64,000 bases of DNA from Thiofilum sp. (GTDB taxonomy: Bacteria; Pseudomonadota; Gammaproteobacteria; Thiotrichales; Thiotrichaceae). Shown here one piece after another: positions 18,101 through 25,265 of the stretch. The position numbers and the translations under genes are program-made. Positions within the stretch are counted from its first letter, which is position 1, and each line of letters opens with the position of its first letter. The notes below the pieces were generated by a model. It was not told the origin of the DNA. It ran no database searches and saw only the letters and a program-made list of their open reading frames with translations. The stretch is taken from positions 3,720,001-3,784,000 of the forward strand of contig NZ_JADJTF010000001.1 in assembly GCF_016711335.1 (NCBI RefSeq). Direction: 5' to 3'.

Positions 18101-18535
18101 CCGACTACGATAGATTTAGGCATTCCGACGTTAATTCCAGAGAGCTATTTGCCCGATGTGCATAGTCGTTTGATTTTATATAAGCGTATTGCGAGTGCTG
18201 AAGATCAAATGGCATTGGATGAATTACGGGTAGAAATGATTGATCGTTTTGGTTTATTACCAGAACCCACTCAAGCCTTATTTGCTGCCACTGAAATTAA
18301 ATTACTCGCGCAACCCTTAGGGATTCGTAAACTGGATATGCATGCCACAGGAGGACGTATTTTATTCGATGCCAAGCCTAATATTGATCCTATGAAAATT
18401 ATTCAATTGATTCAAAAACGTTCGTGGGATTTTAAGTTAGAAGGCTCGGATAAACTACGTCTTTTAAAAGAAATCCCTAATACTGAGGAACGAGTACTGT
18501 GGCTTAAGAAGTTTTTGCAGGAATTGGTAAGCTAA
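15104..18535 (+). CDS. mfd: transcription-repair coupling factor Mfd
   Basis: A 1143-residue Mfd, the DNA translocase that removes stalled RNA polymerase and recruits UvrA. Order of domains: UvrB-homology region (residues 1-450), RNA polymerase interaction domain around 470-545 (VHEEHGVGRYLG), RecG-like helicase with Walker A GDVGFGKTE near 626 and IIDEEHRFG near 726, motif VI QLRGRVGRS, then the C-terminal regulatory domain. Length equals the E. coli protein. Its 3' end overlaps the convergent antitoxin gene by 32 bases. Confidence 0.97.
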   Translation: MSAWLKPIFPPPPHGSTYWGQLQGSAQSLLMANTAEQHKGIVLLLTADIHAAHRLEAALRFFTPHTPIHIFPDWETLPYDIFSPLEDIVSERLKLLSKLSSMVQGILIVPMTTLMHRLPPTHYIHAHTLNVTTGDSFKVETFRQQLEQAGYRSVNQVLEHGEYATRGSIFDLFPMGSDVPYRIDLFDDEIESIRSFDPETQRTLDKVKQIELLPAREFPLDKAGIALFKQNYRNQLGGDLSRSQIYDAVSKGNPPAGIEYYLPLFFEHTATLFDYLPERTLVIFEDQAQAAMASFWQTIEHRYEERRHDIERPLLEPKKVFIDPATLNYELGRYRRIQVAQGTEQAGTHYPTYSLPPLLVQTKHEQPLILLTEFLKLLKGRVLFTAESAGRREALLQLLRDNQLSVKVLESWQAFLNSKEAMAITVAPLESGFWLKEPALAVIPETLLHGAPVQQQRRRKKATRDADSIIRNLTDLNQGTPIVHEEHGVGRYLGMQTITTGGMTSEYLTLEYAGGDRLYVPVTALHLISRYTGVSPDAAPLHKLGNEQWSKSRQKAAEKARDVAAELLDIHARRAAQLGQAFEFNELEYQQFSAGFPFEETPDQALAIESVIRDMRSKQPMDRVVCGDVGFGKTEVAMRATFIAANAGKQVAIIAPTTLLVQQHLNNFRDRFADWPFVVESLSRFKTAAQVKQALEKVAAGQIDIVIGTHKLLQDDVVFKNLGLVIIDEEHRFGVRHKEQLKKLRANVDMLTMTATPIPRTLNMSLSGLRDLSIIATPPVQRHAIKTFVTEWSNTLIQEACAREIARGGQVYVLHNEVDTIGKMVEDLQVLLPQAKIQYAHGQMRERELESIMQDFYHQRFQILVATTIIENGIDVPSANTIIINRADKLGLAQLHQLRGRVGRSHHRAYAYLITPPKKHLTPDAQKRLEAIESLEDLGVGFTLATHDLEIRGAGELLGEDQSGQIQEIGYHLYNDLLQRAVRALKTGQMIDLAQPTQPPTTIDLGIPTLIPESYLPDVHSRLILYKRIASAEDQMALDELRVEMIDRFGLLPEPTQALFAATEIKLLAQPLGIRKLDMHATGGRILFDAKPNIDPMKIIQLIQKRSWDFKLEGSDKLRLLKEIPNTEERVLWLKKFLQELVS

Positions 18536-18827
18536 CTAATAACTCCTCAGCAATGAGCTGGGGATGTTTACGAGCAAGGCGAATTAAAGTGCGAGCTGCG
18601 CCAGATGGCTGGCGGCGGCCTTGCTCCCAATCTTGTAAAGTACGACGTGAAATACATAAGGCATGTGCAAATTGAGTCTGTGATAAACCTGTAGCAAAGC
18701 GGGCGGCGGCCACTTCGTTGGGTTCTACTACTGTTACACGCCCTTTTTGTCCAGCTTTCATTTCTCGTACCGCTTGCAATAATTTGTTTCCTAGCTCTTC
18801 ACCTGTTATGTAATCTTTATCTGTCAT
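18504..18827 (-). CDS. NadS-like HTH antitoxin
   Basis: A 107-residue XRE-type helix-turn-helix protein: residues 42-100 hold GLSQTQFAHALCISRRTLQDWEQG. This long version with an N-terminal extension (KAGQKGRVT) is the NadS form found after RelE/HigB-like toxins. It overlaps the toxin gene by 11 bases in the toxin-first order and probably represses the pair. The ATG at 18827 (MTDKDY) is preferred over one 2 codons earlier. Confidence 0.82.
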   Translation of the reverse strand: MTDKDYITGEELGNKLLQAVREMKAGQKGRVTVVEPNEVAAARFATGLSQTQFAHALCISRRTLQDWEQGRRQPSGAARTLIRLARKHPQLIAEELLVSLPIPAKTS

Positions 18828-19140
18828 TTTCAATAGCCTCTCTAATGGCTTTCAGAATATGGGCAGGTATGTTTTCCCGCTCACTTTTAGCATAAATCGT
18901 CAATAACCAGATTTCCCCCGAAGGTAAACGAGTAAAATAGATGACTCGTACACCACCACTTTTGCCTGCTGAAGCTCCACTACGTATCCAACGAATCTTT
19001 CTACGTCCACCTGACCGTGGAATCACTGAACCCGCTTCTGGATTAGCTGCTAAAAAGGTGCAAAATTTTCCACGATCATCTTCTGACCATAGCTCCTCGG
19101 CATCAGCCGTAAAAGTTGGAGTTTCGATTATCGTATACAT
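18817..19140 (-). CDS. RelE/HigB-like mRNA interferase toxin
   Basis: A 107-residue RelE-superfamily protein with the features KIRWIRSGASAGKSGGVRVIYF and IWLLTIYAKSERENI. The family cleaves mRNA on the ribosome. It is coupled to the NadS-like antitoxin that follows. The start at 19140 (MYTIIETPTF) is chosen because it matches the usual family N-terminus and follows a promoter-operator region with palindromes; the longer reading would run into that region. Confidence 0.82.
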   Translation of the reverse strand: MYTIIETPTFTADAEELWSEDDRGKFCTFLAANPEAGSVIPRSGGRRKIRWIRSGASAGKSGGVRVIYFTRLPSGEIWLLTIYAKSERENIPAHILKAIREAIENDR

Positions 19141-19178
19141 ACTATAAAGTATACGGCAATGCCGCATAAGATACAATT
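19141..19178 (-). promoter_or_regulatory. probable promoter/operator of the RelE-NadS pair
   Basis: Just upstream of the toxin start are a palindrome CGGCA-A-TGCCG (19154-19164) and an AT-rich -10-like TATACT/TATAGT segment, with a TTGTAT box further upstream on the minus strand. This is the expected place for autorepression by the antitoxin. No binding data can be read from sequence. Confidence 0.4.
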
Positions 19179-19223
19179 GATTTTAATAGTTTTGCTGTAA
19201 ATAGAGCAAATAAGCCGTTATTG

Positions 19224-19442
19224 CTAATGGTTTGATGAGCCTTCTACTATTTTTATTTCATCTTCAGTTAAGCCATACAACTTATAAATCAATTGATCAA
19301 TTTTATTTTCTAAAGTAGAAACATCAGTTAATGAATCTCTACTCTTTTTATTTATAATATCATTAACAACACTAGAAAACTCCTCTGTACACGACAAAAA
19401 GGTAAAGGATAAGGCTAGAGGAGATAGCTTTAAATAGCCCAC
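19224..19442 (-). pseudogene. C-terminal remnant of a type IIG/Eco57I-like restriction-modification enzyme
   Basis: A 72-codon frame whose last 45 residues (VVNDIINKKSRDS then LENKIDQLIYKLYGLTEDE) match the ending usual for Eco57I-like and other type IIG restriction-methylase proteins, where such an LEAEID..VYxLYGLT tail closes the protein. The rest of that ~1000-residue enzyme is absent upstream, so this is best read as a decayed fragment. It could be translated from the ATG at 19442, but function is unlikely. Confidence 0.55.
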
Positions 19443-19750
19443 GCTATTAGGTTAGCTCTGTTATCGATCAAGATACCGCCCAATAGAACTCAGCAAAGAC
19501 TTATATACGATATTAAAGAAATGGCTGCTTTAGTAAATTAGTCGAATTGTTGATAACTTTACTTTGGTTACAAAACGTGAACTTAGCATAATTAGCTACA
19601 ACGACATGATTAGCCACAACGATAGGGGGTGAAAGCACCTGCCGAAACCACATTACCGTTTTCTACAACGCTTTATATTAGCCAATACTAGCCCACTACA
19701 TACCTAGAGTTGTTATACTCTACTTAACGACACCGACGTAGCCCTACAAT
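19443..19750. other. non-coding gap, likely decayed sequence
   Basis: About 308 bases between the restriction-enzyme remnant and the AlbA-type gene. I see no ORF, tRNA or clear hairpin. The AT-rich second half should hold the promoter of the downstream plus-strand gene. Confidence 0.4.
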
Positions 19751-20896
19751 ATGAACCCATCAGACCTACACACCCTCATCCAACAAGGCGAAAATGAAGC
19801 TGTTGAGTTTAAAACGCTGCCAGTACGCTCTGAAACCCTAGCGCGTGAAATGGTGGCTTTTGCTAATAGTGCAGGCGGAGTGATATTACTAGGTATTGCT
19901 GACGATGGTTCCATCATTGGCATTGATGAACACGAGCGTACTGAAGAATGGGTGATGAATATTGCACGTACCTCGGTTATTCCCGCTCTCAATGTACAAT
20001 GCGAAGTGATCACTTATCACCATAAAACGATTGCTCTAATTCACGTTCCTAAAGGCAAAGATAAACCTTATCAAACCGGAGATAAGTATTTAATCCGTGT
20101 AGGCTCCACCAATCGCCTAGCTACCCAATCCGAACTCATGCGTTTGTTTCAAATGTCTGGTGTCTTTCATTACGATGCTACTCCCATTCCTCAGGCGTCT
20201 ATGAATGACCTCAATATGGCAACCTTAGACCAATATTTTGCGAGCTACGGATTTGAGTTTTCCAAGGAAGACGACATAGCACGTAAACAATTACTTATTA
20301 ATACCGATATTTTAAGCCCTTCGGGTGAGCCTACTGTAGGTGGATTATTAATATTTGGTATTAACCCTACACGTTATTTACCCCAAGCAGCCGTTATGTT
20401 TGCTCATTTTAATGGGGTAGAAATAGCAGCCGATTTAATTGATCGTCAAGAAATCATAGGCACTTTACCGCAACAAGTAGATACTGCTGTTGCTGTGCTA
20501 AAAAACAATATTATGCGCCCCTCTACGATTAATGGCACAAAACGGATTGATACCAATAGTCCTATACCTGATAAAGTCTTACGCGAAATGGTTGTTAATG
20601 CTTGCGTACACAGGAATTACTCTATAGCAGGTTCACGTATTCGAGTTTTGATGTATAGCGACCGTATTGAATGTATTAGTCCGGGGCGTTTACCTAATAC
20701 AGTCACTATTGAAAAACTACGCTCTGGCGTTTCCTATGCTTCTAATCCTATTTTATTAAAATTTATGGATAATCTACGTTATATTGACCGTTTAGGACGT
20801 GGCTTTCCCATGATTTTCCGTGAAATGGAAAAACTAGGCAAAACCGTAGAGGTATATGAACTAGGAGAAGAATTAAGAGTAGTATTGGCGTTATAA
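19751..20896 (+). CDS. AlbA_2/Schlafen-like putative ATP-binding regulator
   Basis: A 381-residue protein with an N-terminal AlbA_2 (divergent AAA-4) domain: GENEAVEFKTLP, EMVAFANSAGGVILLGI and VPKGKDKPYQT. A C-terminal GHKL-like ATP-binding region follows (VVNACVHRNYSIAGSRIRV, DRLGRGFPMI). Such proteins are common in mobile and defence contexts and are often annotated as transcriptional regulators or helicase-like; none has a firm general role. It stands next to a restriction-enzyme remnant and a toxin-antitoxin pair. Confidence 0.75.
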   Translation: MNPSDLHTLIQQGENEAVEFKTLPVRSETLAREMVAFANSAGGVILLGIADDGSIIGIDEHERTEEWVMNIARTSVIPALNVQCEVITYHHKTIALIHVPKGKDKPYQTGDKYLIRVGSTNRLATQSELMRLFQMSGVFHYDATPIPQASMNDLNMATLDQYFASYGFEFSKEDDIARKQLLINTDILSPSGEPTVGGLLIFGINPTRYLPQAAVMFAHFNGVEIAADLIDRQEIIGTLPQQVDTAVAVLKNNIMRPSTINGTKRIDTNSPIPDKVLREMVVNACVHRNYSIAGSRIRVLMYSDRIECISPGRLPNTVTIEKLRSGVSYASNPILLKFMDNLRYIDRLGRGFPMIFREMEKLGKTVEVYELGEELRVVLAL

Positions 20897-20944
20897 ACTA
20901 CTCTTTTATAAAAAAACATTAAAATAAGGTTTAAACAAGCCTTG

Positions 20945-22165
20945 TTAATTACACAACTGATCCAATAAATGTATCCAATGATAAACCGGTAAATGGCTTG
21001 CCGCTTGTAAATGCGTTTGACAGCCAATATTAGCGGTCACAATCGCTTCGGGTTGACCTTTCATTAAATGTTGTAATTTATTAGTGCGTAATTGCCCTGC
21101 AATTTCGGGTTGTAAAATCGAATAAGTCCCTGCCGAACCACAACATAAATGCGCATCGGCTACAGGCGTTACTTCATAGCCACATTTTTTTAAAATACTC
21201 TCCACTACGCCATTAATCTTTTGCCCGTGCTGTAAAGAACAAGGCGATTGAAAAGCTACTTTTTTGATTTTAGGCTTTTTACCTAAAAGTGGTGTTAAAT
21301 CTTCCTTTTGCAATACCTCAGCAATATCTCGTGCTAAATAAGCAATACGCTCGGCTTTAATTAAATAATCATAATCTTCGCGCAAGTGATAGGCATATTC
21401 CTTTACCGTTGCCCCGCAGCCACTAGCGGTAATAATAATGCCCTCCACTTTTTCGGCAAAATGTGGCCACCACGCATCAATATTGCGGCGCATTTGCTCG
21501 CGGGCGCGTTCGGGTTCAGCTAAATGCTGATTCACCGCTCCACAACATCCGGCTCCCGCTGCGCTAATCACACTAATGCCCAAACGATCTAATACCCGTG
21601 CGGTCGCTGCATTAATGTCGGGCGACAAAGACGGTTGCACACAACCTTCTAAAATCAAAATGCGGCGCTTATGACGTGGCTCTGGCCAAGTTCCAGCAGG
21701 ACGCGAATCAACCACTTTTTCAGCAAGACTTTTAGGCAGAAAACGCTTAAAGGTTTGCCCTAATTTCAACGCAGTACCAAACGCTTTGCGATTAGGTAAA
21801 TAGGTATTGAGGCGCTGGCGTAGTACTTGCTCTTTTTGCGGACGCGGTAACTGTTCTTCAATCAGGGTACGCCCAATATCAATCAACTTGCTGTATTCGA
21901 CTCCCGATGGGCAAGTCGTCTCGCAACTGCGGCACGTCAAACAACGATCTAAATGCGTTTGAGTCGCTTGAGTAATACTTTGCCCTTCGAGAATTTGCTT
22001 AATTAGATAAATGCGCCCACGCGGGCCATCATTTTCATCGCCTAGTAATTGATAGGTGGGGCAAGTCGCATTGCAAAAACCACAATGCACACAACGGCGT
22101 AAAATCGCTTCTGCGACAGCACCCTCAGACGTATTACGATACTGATCGGTAAGACGAGTTTGCAT
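20945..22165 (-). CDS. glcF: glycolate oxidase iron-sulfur subunit GlcF
   Basis: A 406-residue subunit with two [4Fe-4S] motifs near residues 25-36 (CVHCGFCNATCP) and 75-86 (CLTCRSCETTCP), and two CCG domains (GCCGAVNQH, HLCCGSAGT). It passes electrons from the flavin subunits to the membrane quinone pool during glycolate oxidation to glyoxylate. Last gene of glcDEF, 3 bases after glcE. Confidence 0.94.
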   Translation of the reverse strand: MQTRLTDQYRNTSEGAVAEAILRRCVHCGFCNATCPTYQLLGDENDGPRGRIYLIKQILEGQSITQATQTHLDRCLTCRSCETTCPSGVEYSKLIDIGRTLIEEQLPRPQKEQVLRQRLNTYLPNRKAFGTALKLGQTFKRFLPKSLAEKVVDSRPAGTWPEPRHKRRILILEGCVQPSLSPDINAATARVLDRLGISVISAAGAGCCGAVNQHLAEPERAREQMRRNIDAWWPHFAEKVEGIIITASGCGATVKEYAYHLREDYDYLIKAERIAYLARDIAEVLQKEDLTPLLGKKPKIKKVAFQSPCSLQHGQKINGVVESILKKCGYEVTPVADAHLCCGSAGTYSILQPEIAGQLRTNKLQHLMKGQPEAIVTANIGCQTHLQAASHLPVYHWIHLLDQLCN

Positions 22166-22168
22166 AGA

Positions 22169-23233
22169 TTACCAATCCTTATATAAACGTCCGAGATTAA
22201 AAATATGTTGCGGATCGAGTGCTGCTTTCACCCGCTGCTGGATCTGTTGCACGGTATCGGGTTGTGGATGAAATGCGCCCACTCCGGGTAAACGCCCACG
22301 ATAGAGAGTCGCTTGACCGCCTTGTTTACTCGCAATATTACGCATCAAATTCACTGGCATATTGCTATATACCCAGCGCTGCGCTCCTGCCCAGTCAAGC
22401 AGCACATTACCTTCTAAACGGCTAATAGTCCCTGTCGCTGGCTCAACCGATAAACGCCACAACGGGCGATCATGTTGTTGGAAAAACTCATGGGTTTGAT
22501 TGCGCAAGGATTGCCAAAACTCATCAGCTTCGGGTACTTCATCGCCCCCGACAAAGGAGTGAGCTTCTTGTACTCGATTTTCGGTTGCAGAAAAGCGGAT
22601 ATAGAGGCAATCATCAAAATAACAACAACCGCTCAAAGGTTGCGCAGAACGCCGTAGTGCAACTACATATTCCAGCGCTTCTTCTAAGGGCATTTCTAAA
22701 GCAGTCGTGAGTGAATATTCGGGCTTAGGCATCACCTTAAGAGTCACATCTAACATCACCCCTAATGTCCCCATCGAGCCAACCATTAAGCGTGACACAT
22801 CATAGCCCGCCACATTCTTCATCACTTGACCGCCAAAGCTCGCCACCGTGCCAAAACCTGTGATCATAGTTGTGCCGAGCATATGGTCGCGCACACTACC
22901 CCACCAAGGACGAGCAGGGCCTGCTAATCCCGCCGCGACCACGCCACCAATAGTGGAAACAGGCGAAAAACGCGGTGGCTCAAACGCTAACATCTGCCCG
23001 CGCTCAGCAAGCGTCACCTCGATTTGTTCTAAGGGTGTGCCACTACGCGCTTTAATAAATAGCTCGGAAGGCTCATACGCGATCACCCCAATATGTCGCG
23101 CGGTCGATAGCACCTCTTTCGCACTGGTTTCATTGCCATAAAACTGCTTACTCCCACTACCCATAATAGCTAAGGGGCGCTGAGCCTCAATCGCATCACG
23201 TACTTGCTGTTGTAATGATTCACTGATGTCCAT
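22169..23233 (-). CDS. glcE: glycolate oxidase FAD-binding subunit GlcE
   Basis: A 354-residue FAD_binding_4 protein with LAIMGSGSKQFYGN and the FSPVSTIGGVVAAGLAGPAR loop region. I chose the ATG at 23233 (MDISESL), which has AGGG 6 bases upstream; the frame stays open further upstream into the glcD end, but those residues do not resemble the family. It works with GlcD and GlcF. Confidence 0.92.
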   Translation of the reverse strand: MDISESLQQQVRDAIEAQRPLAIMGSGSKQFYGNETSAKEVLSTARHIGVIAYEPSELFIKARSGTPLEQIEVTLAERGQMLAFEPPRFSPVSTIGGVVAAGLAGPARPWWGSVRDHMLGTTMITGFGTVASFGGQVMKNVAGYDVSRLMVGSMGTLGVMLDVTLKVMPKPEYSLTTALEMPLEEALEYVVALRRSAQPLSGCCYFDDCLYIRFSATENRVQEAHSFVGGDEVPEADEFWQSLRNQTHEFFQQHDRPLWRLSVEPATGTISRLEGNVLLDWAGAQRWVYSNMPVNLMRNIASKQGGQATLYRGRLPGVGAFHPQPDTVQQIQQRVKAALDPQHIFNLGRLYKDW

Positions 23234-23247
23234 GTCCAGCCCTAAGA

Positions 23248-24717
23248 TTAAAAACGTGGAAGGTCGGCATGAGGTAATTGCCCCTGATGCACATGCATAG
23301 CCCCTAATTCCGCACAACGATGCAGCGTTGGAACCGCTTTACCCGGATTTAATAACCCTTCTGGATCAAATGCCTGCTTTAAGGCATGAAATACTTGTAA
23401 AGCATCGGCATTAAATTGCACACACATAGAGTCAATCTTTTCATGCCCTACCCCATGCTCTCCAGTAATCGAGCCACCGACTGCCACACAGAGGGCTAAA
23501 ATATCTGCCCCAAATTGTTCAGCACGGTGTAACTCATCGGTTTTGTTCGCATCGTATAAAATCAGCGGATGTAAATTACCGTCACCCGCATGAAATACAT
23601 TCGCTACCCCTAATCCATAGTAATCCGATAACTGATTAATATGATTCAATACATAAGCCAAATGCTTACGCGGAATCGTGCCATCCATACAGTAATAATC
23701 CGGTGAAATCCGCCCCACTGCGGGAAATGCCGCTTTACGTCCTGCCCATAATTGCGCTCGTTCTTGGTCGTTTTCGGCAATATAAAGCTGTTTAGCCCCA
23801 TATTGAGATAAAATTTTAGTAACTTGACCTTGGCTCTCCGTCACTTCTATGGGTGTGCCGTCTAATTCACACAGTAAAATCGCTGCCGCCTCACGCGGAT
23901 ACCCTGCTTTAGCAAAATCCTCAGCGGCACGAATGGCTTTATTGTCCATCATCTCCAAACCCGCTGGAATAATGCCTGCACTAATAATCGCTGCAACCGC
24001 ATTACCCGCTGCTTCCACACTATCAAACGCAGCCATTAATACTTGCACTTGCAAAGGTTTGGGGGTGAGTTTTACAGTGACCTCGACCACAATACCGAGC
24101 AATCCTTCTGAGCCAATCATCAGCGCTAATAAATCATAACCTGACTGCTCTAACGCCACTGCGCCAAAAGTCATTAATTCGCCGTGAATATTCACCACTT
24201 TAATGCTTAAAACGTTATGGACCGTCAAACCGTATTTGAGACAATGCACTCCGCCCGAATTTTCCGCCACATTGCCCCCAATCGAGCACGCAATTTGCGA
24301 GGAGGGGTCAGGCGCATAAAACAATCCATGCTGAGCGACTGCTTGACTGATCGCTAAATTACGTATTCCGGGCTGTACCGTTGCGGTTAAATTGCGCGTA
24401 TCGACTGAGAGGATCTTATTCATACGGGACAACCCTAGAATAATCCCATTTTCATCCGGCAAAGCCCCACCTGATAAGCCCGTACCTGCACCGCGTGCCA
24501 CCACAGGTACTTTATGTTGGGCGCATACTTTAACTATGGCTTGCACCTGCTCAATGGTTTCGGGCAAAGTCACCGCTAAAGGCACACGACGATAAGCAGT
24601 CAAACCATCACATTCGTAGGGGCGTAACTCATCAGGCGTGGTTAATAACGCCTTTGCGGGTAAAGCAGCCCGTAAATCTGCTAACAAATTCAGTAGGTGA
24701 GAAGGGTTAAGTGCCAT
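23248..24717 (-). CDS. glcD: glycolate oxidase subunit GlcD
   Basis: A 489-residue FAD-linked oxidase: PVVARGAGTGLSGGALP near 75-91, CSIGGNVAENSGG near 146, and the C-terminal VFHAGDGNLHPL and ITGEHGVGHEK blocks that bind substrate and metal. It is the catalytic subunit for glycolate and possibly D-lactate. First gene of glcDEF. No glcC-type regulator is adjacent. Confidence 0.95.
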   Translation of the reverse strand: MALNPSHLLNLLADLRAALPAKALLTTPDELRPYECDGLTAYRRVPLAVTLPETIEQVQAIVKVCAQHKVPVVARGAGTGLSGGALPDENGIILGLSRMNKILSVDTRNLTATVQPGIRNLAISQAVAQHGLFYAPDPSSQIACSIGGNVAENSGGVHCLKYGLTVHNVLSIKVVNIHGELMTFGAVALEQSGYDLLALMIGSEGLLGIVVEVTVKLTPKPLQVQVLMAAFDSVEAAGNAVAAIISAGIIPAGLEMMDNKAIRAAEDFAKAGYPREAAAILLCELDGTPIEVTESQGQVTKILSQYGAKQLYIAENDQERAQLWAGRKAAFPAVGRISPDYYCMDGTIPRKHLAYVLNHINQLSDYYGLGVANVFHAGDGNLHPLILYDANKTDELHRAEQFGADILALCVAVGGSITGEHGVGHEKIDSMCVQFNADALQVFHALKQAFDPEGLLNPGKAVPTLHRCAELGAMHVHQGQLPHADLPRF

Positions 24718-24807
24718 AAACTACTAAGCATCGTTGCTCGAAAACTTGCAAGTGTATCCTATTTACGACACAAATTGAGTATCTTCACTATGGATAGAGG
24801 CTAAAAA

Positions 24808-25182
24808 TTGCTGACTTTAGTATTGATTGCTTTCGGTGGAGCCTGTGGAGCCTTATTACGCTATGGCACGGCTAACCTCGTAGTAGCAGCCCTTGGGCGT
24901 GGTTTTCCCTATAGTACTTTAATCATTAATATTCTTGGCTCGTTTTTAATCGGGCTATTTGCCGTATGGTTTTTACAGCGTGAATGGCTGAGCTTGCCCT
25001 ATGCACGCGGTCTTATTGTCGGGCTATTAGGTGCATTTACTACCTTTTCTACTTTCTCCCTCGATACTTTAATTCTGTTAGAGCAAGGGGCATGGTTTAA
25101 AGCAGGTATTTATGTATTGGGGAGTGTAACACTCTGCCTACTAGCAACGTGGCTAGGTCTAATTTTAGCCCGTACCTTCTAA
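24808..25182 (+). CDS. crcB: fluoride channel CrcB/Fluc
   Basis: A 124-residue, four-helix dual-topology fluoride exporter with GGACGALLRYG, IINILGSFLIG (the conserved Asn) and GLLGAFTTFSTFS. Start is a TTG at 24808, with GAGG 7 bases upstream. I see no fluoride riboswitch in the 90-base leader. Confidence 0.93.
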   Translation: MLTLVLIAFGGACGALLRYGTANLVVAALGRGFPYSTLIINILGSFLIGLFAVWFLQREWLSLPYARGLIVGLLGAFTTFSTFSLDTLILLEQGAWFKAGIYVLGSVTLCLLATWLGLILARTF

Positions 25183-25186
25183 AACA

Positions 25187-25207
25187 ACCCTCCCAATGGT
25201 GGGGGAT
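25187..25207 (+). terminator. hairpin after crcB
   Basis: CCTCCCA-ATGG-TGGGGG forms a short stem (one T-G pair) right after the crcB stop, before the SLC13 gene. Weak T content downstream. Confidence 0.4.
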
Positions 25208-25265
25208 TCACTATCTCCTATTTGCCGTACACTGAAGCTTTCATTGATGTAAGGAGGAGTTGTTT

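Noticed and set aside
24720..24807. Fluoride riboswitch upstream of crcB
   Set aside because: The leader is short and does not contain the conserved crcB-motif blocks or its pseudoknot pattern that I could recognise.
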